A stretch of DNA of 64,000 nucleotides. Origin: Streptomonospora litoralis (GTDB lineage: Bacteria > Actinomycetota > Actinomycetes > Streptosporangiales > Streptosporangiaceae). The notes beneath the pieces were generated by a model. It saw only the letters and a list, made by a program, of their open reading frames with translations, made no database searches and was not told where the DNA came from. The stretch covers positions 4,397,101-4,461,100 of the forward strand of contig NZ_CP036455.1 in assembly GCF_004323735.1 (NCBI RefSeq), in the 5' to 3' direction. The position numbers and the translations under genes were made by a program. Below, piece by piece: positions 62,959-64,000 of this stretch (position 1 is the stretch's first letter; every line of letters starts with the position of its first letter).

Positions 62959-63211
62959 TCAGACGAAGCAGTCCGGCAGCGGGTTGGTCTCGCTGGCGAT
63001 GTCGGTGTCCTTCATCCAGCCGAGCTTGCCGTTGTCGGCGACCGTCATCTCCCAGCGGGTGGGGTGCGGTCCGCCGATGTAGGCTTGGCCGTCGATCTTG
63101 CACTCGAACCAGCTCGGGTTCGTGTTCATGTACCCGACGACGTTGCCGGGGTCCGGGTGGAAGGCGCCGCCCTGGCCGACCGAGCCGTCGACACCTGCGG
63201 CGGCCCGGCAT
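62959..63211 (-). pseudogene. 5'-truncated remnant of a secreted protein gene
   Basis: The minus strand encodes an open segment of about 84 codons ending GYMNTNPSWFECKIDGQAYI, GGPHPTRWEMTVADNGKLGW, MKDTDIASETNPLPDCFV-stop. Two cysteines and the Trp/Gly-rich beta pattern resemble the C-terminal domain of a secreted actinomycete protein (SH3-like). It has no start codon or signal peptide, and the frame dissolves exactly at the terminator of the next gene. A deletion that removed its 5' half is the likely cause. Codon bias is still good, so the event may be recent. Confidence 0.6.
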
Positions 63212-63212
63212 G

Positions 63213-63248
63213 AAAGCGCCCCGGCCGGCGGAGGGCCGACCGGGGCGC
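63213..63248 (-). terminator. Terminator of secA2
   Basis: On the minus strand GCGCCCCGG-T-CGGC pairs with GCCG-G-CCGGGGCGC (one mismatch) across a 5-nt loop and is followed by TTT. It lies 25 nt after the secA2 stop. Confidence 0.7.
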
Positions 63249-63272
63249 GCGGATGCGAATCGCGGCCGGGCG

Positions 63273-64000
63273 TCAGGACGCGGACTCGTCGAGTCGGGTG
63301 AGCTTGCCCCGGAAGCGGCCGACCACGGTCTCCAGGGCCGAGGAGAACGGGTGGTCGTGCACCATGTACGTCCAGGTCATCGTGGGCCGCTTGACTCCGA
63401 CGTCGGCTACGTCGATGGTGCCGTCCTCGTCCACCTCGGCCTCCGCGAAGGTCTCGGCGGCGCGGGCGCGGGCCTCGTCCAAGAAGCCCTTGAACGCGGG
63501 AACGGCGTCGCTGTTGAACTCGTCCAGCGGGTCGCGGCGGCCGAGGAAGCGCAGGTGGATGCCCTCGCGCAGCTCGGCCAGGTAGGCGTTGTGGTCGGTC
63601 CAGCCCCGGTCGAGGTGGTAGAGGGTGATCAGCCGCGCGGCCTTGGCGGTCTCCTCGGACCCGGCTGCCTCCACCAGATCGGCGTGGTGGGCCGGGCAGT
63701 CGACGCCGAGCTGGCGGTCGCCCAGGCCGTCGGCCAGCACCGCCTCGCGGTGCTCCAGCACGACGCTGCGCTGCACGTCGATCAGCTTGTTGTAGCGCCA
63801 GGTGTTGCGGTGCACCTCCAGCAGCTGGCCCTCGGAGACCCGCTGGGCGTGGTCGACCATGCGCAGCCAGCTCTCGTCGGTGATGGCGCCGTCGCCACCG
63901 GCCTCGTAACCGCGGGTCTCGGGCGCGTTGTTGGCCACCAGGTCGTCCTCGACGGAGACGAAGTAGACCGAGGCGCCGGGGTCGCCCTGACGGCCGGCGC
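63273..64000 (-). CDS. secA2: Accessory Sec translocase ATPase SecA2 (N-terminus outside window)
   Basis: About 241 C-terminal residues. The segment starts with GRQGDPGASVYFVSVEDDLV, the conserved arginine-finger motif of SecA helicase domain 2, followed by the helical scaffold and wing regions (WLRMVDHAQRVSEGQLLEVH, RWRYNKLIDVQRSVVLEHRE-like part) and ends without the zinc-binding tail of SecA1. The missing tail and the shortened wing are typical of actinomycete SecA2, which exports a subset of proteins. Being cut by the window edge, the DEAD motor cannot be checked. The identification as SecA2 rather than SecA1 rests on the missing C-terminal tail. Confidence 0.85.
   Translation of the reverse strand, partial: AGRQGDPGASVYFVSVEDDLVANNAPETRGYEAGGDGAITDESWLRMVDHAQRVSEGQLLEVHRNTWRYNKLIDVQRSVVLEHREAVLADGLGDRQLGVDCPAHHADLVEAAGSEETAKAARLITLYHLDRGWTDHNAYLAELREGIHLRFLGRRDPLDEFNSDAVPAFKGFLDEARARAAETFAEAEVDEDGTIDVADVGVKRPTMTWTYMVHDHPFSSALETVVGRFRGKLTRLDESAS

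Noticed and set aside
1-64000. CRISPR arrays, transposases, integrases, tRNA or rRNA genes
   Set aside because: I looked for regularly spaced repeats, transposase motifs and T-loop sequences and saw none; a tRNAscan or Infernal run would be needed to exclude degenerate cases.

Overview
The window is very GC-rich (roughly 72%), with dense short-spaced operons, frequent GTG starts, GTGA/ATGA stop-start overlaps, a SecA2-type translocase, an F420/PPOX oxidoreductase, a DUF574 methyltransferase and a long Gly/Pro-rich IF-2 N-terminus. This fits a filamentous actinomycete; Nocardiopsaceae or a relative is my guess, but the sequence alone does not fix the genus. No rRNA, tRNA, CRISPR array, transposase or prophage gene was seen.

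Layout. (1) 1-10 kb is a sugar region: a ROK regulator running off the left edge, a secreted PQQ-type sugar dehydrogenase with a CBM2 cellulose-binding module, and a mannoside operon (GH2 beta-mannosidase, a LacI-like sensor protein without a DNA-binding domain, a complete LacI paralogue, an AGE-family mannose isomerase and a PfkB fructokinase). The enzymes form a logical route: mannoside to mannose to fructose to fructose-phosphate. A near-identical 16-bp palindrome sits before both the secreted dehydrogenase and the isomerase-kinase pair. (2) 10-25 kb is accessory: a DUF4352-type membrane protein, a cytochrome P450 beside a quinone-oxidoreductase remnant, a DUF574 methyltransferase, a PPOX protein, a copper-cluster-like membrane protein followed by a SigC-like ECF sigma factor, an ArsR-MFS efflux operon with a duplicated operator, an excalibur protein, a DHA2 exporter, two VOC proteins and a frameshifted nucleoside deaminase. 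(3) 25.7-28 kb carries a BCCT osmolyte transporter with no normal start codon, and an Hsp20. (4) 28-41 kb is the conserved core block on the minus strand: rimP, nusA, ylxR, infB, DUF503, rbfA, truB, ribF, then rpsO, pnp and an M16 peptidase, with a clear intrinsic terminator after rpsO. (5) 41-56 kb holds two ferritin-like proteins, proS, a spermidine-synthase-like methyltransferase, an EamA exporter behind a short polyproline leader peptide, a NarL-type two-component system, cytochrome bd oxidase (cydAB), a 37-residue cysteine-rich metallothionein-like protein, an AlkD-like DNA glycosylase and small conserved proteins. (6) 56.5-62.7 kb is an overlapping four-gene operon: hydantoinase/oxoprolinase A and B, carbamate kinase and a barbiturase/cyanuric-acid-hydrolase-family enzyme. 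Its genes suggest ATP-dependent opening of cyclic amides with recovery of energy from the carbamoyl part. (7) The right edge holds a truncated secreted-protein remnant and the C-terminus of secA2.

The observations most worth following are the DNA-binding-domain-less LacI paralogue coupled to the mannosidase, the shared palindromic operator, the polyproline leader peptide with an overlapping hairpin, the hydantoinase-carbamate kinase-barbiturase operon, the unannotated metallothionein-like gene, the duplicated ArsR operator with gene debris, and the BCCT gene whose ribosome-binding site points to an ATC codon.
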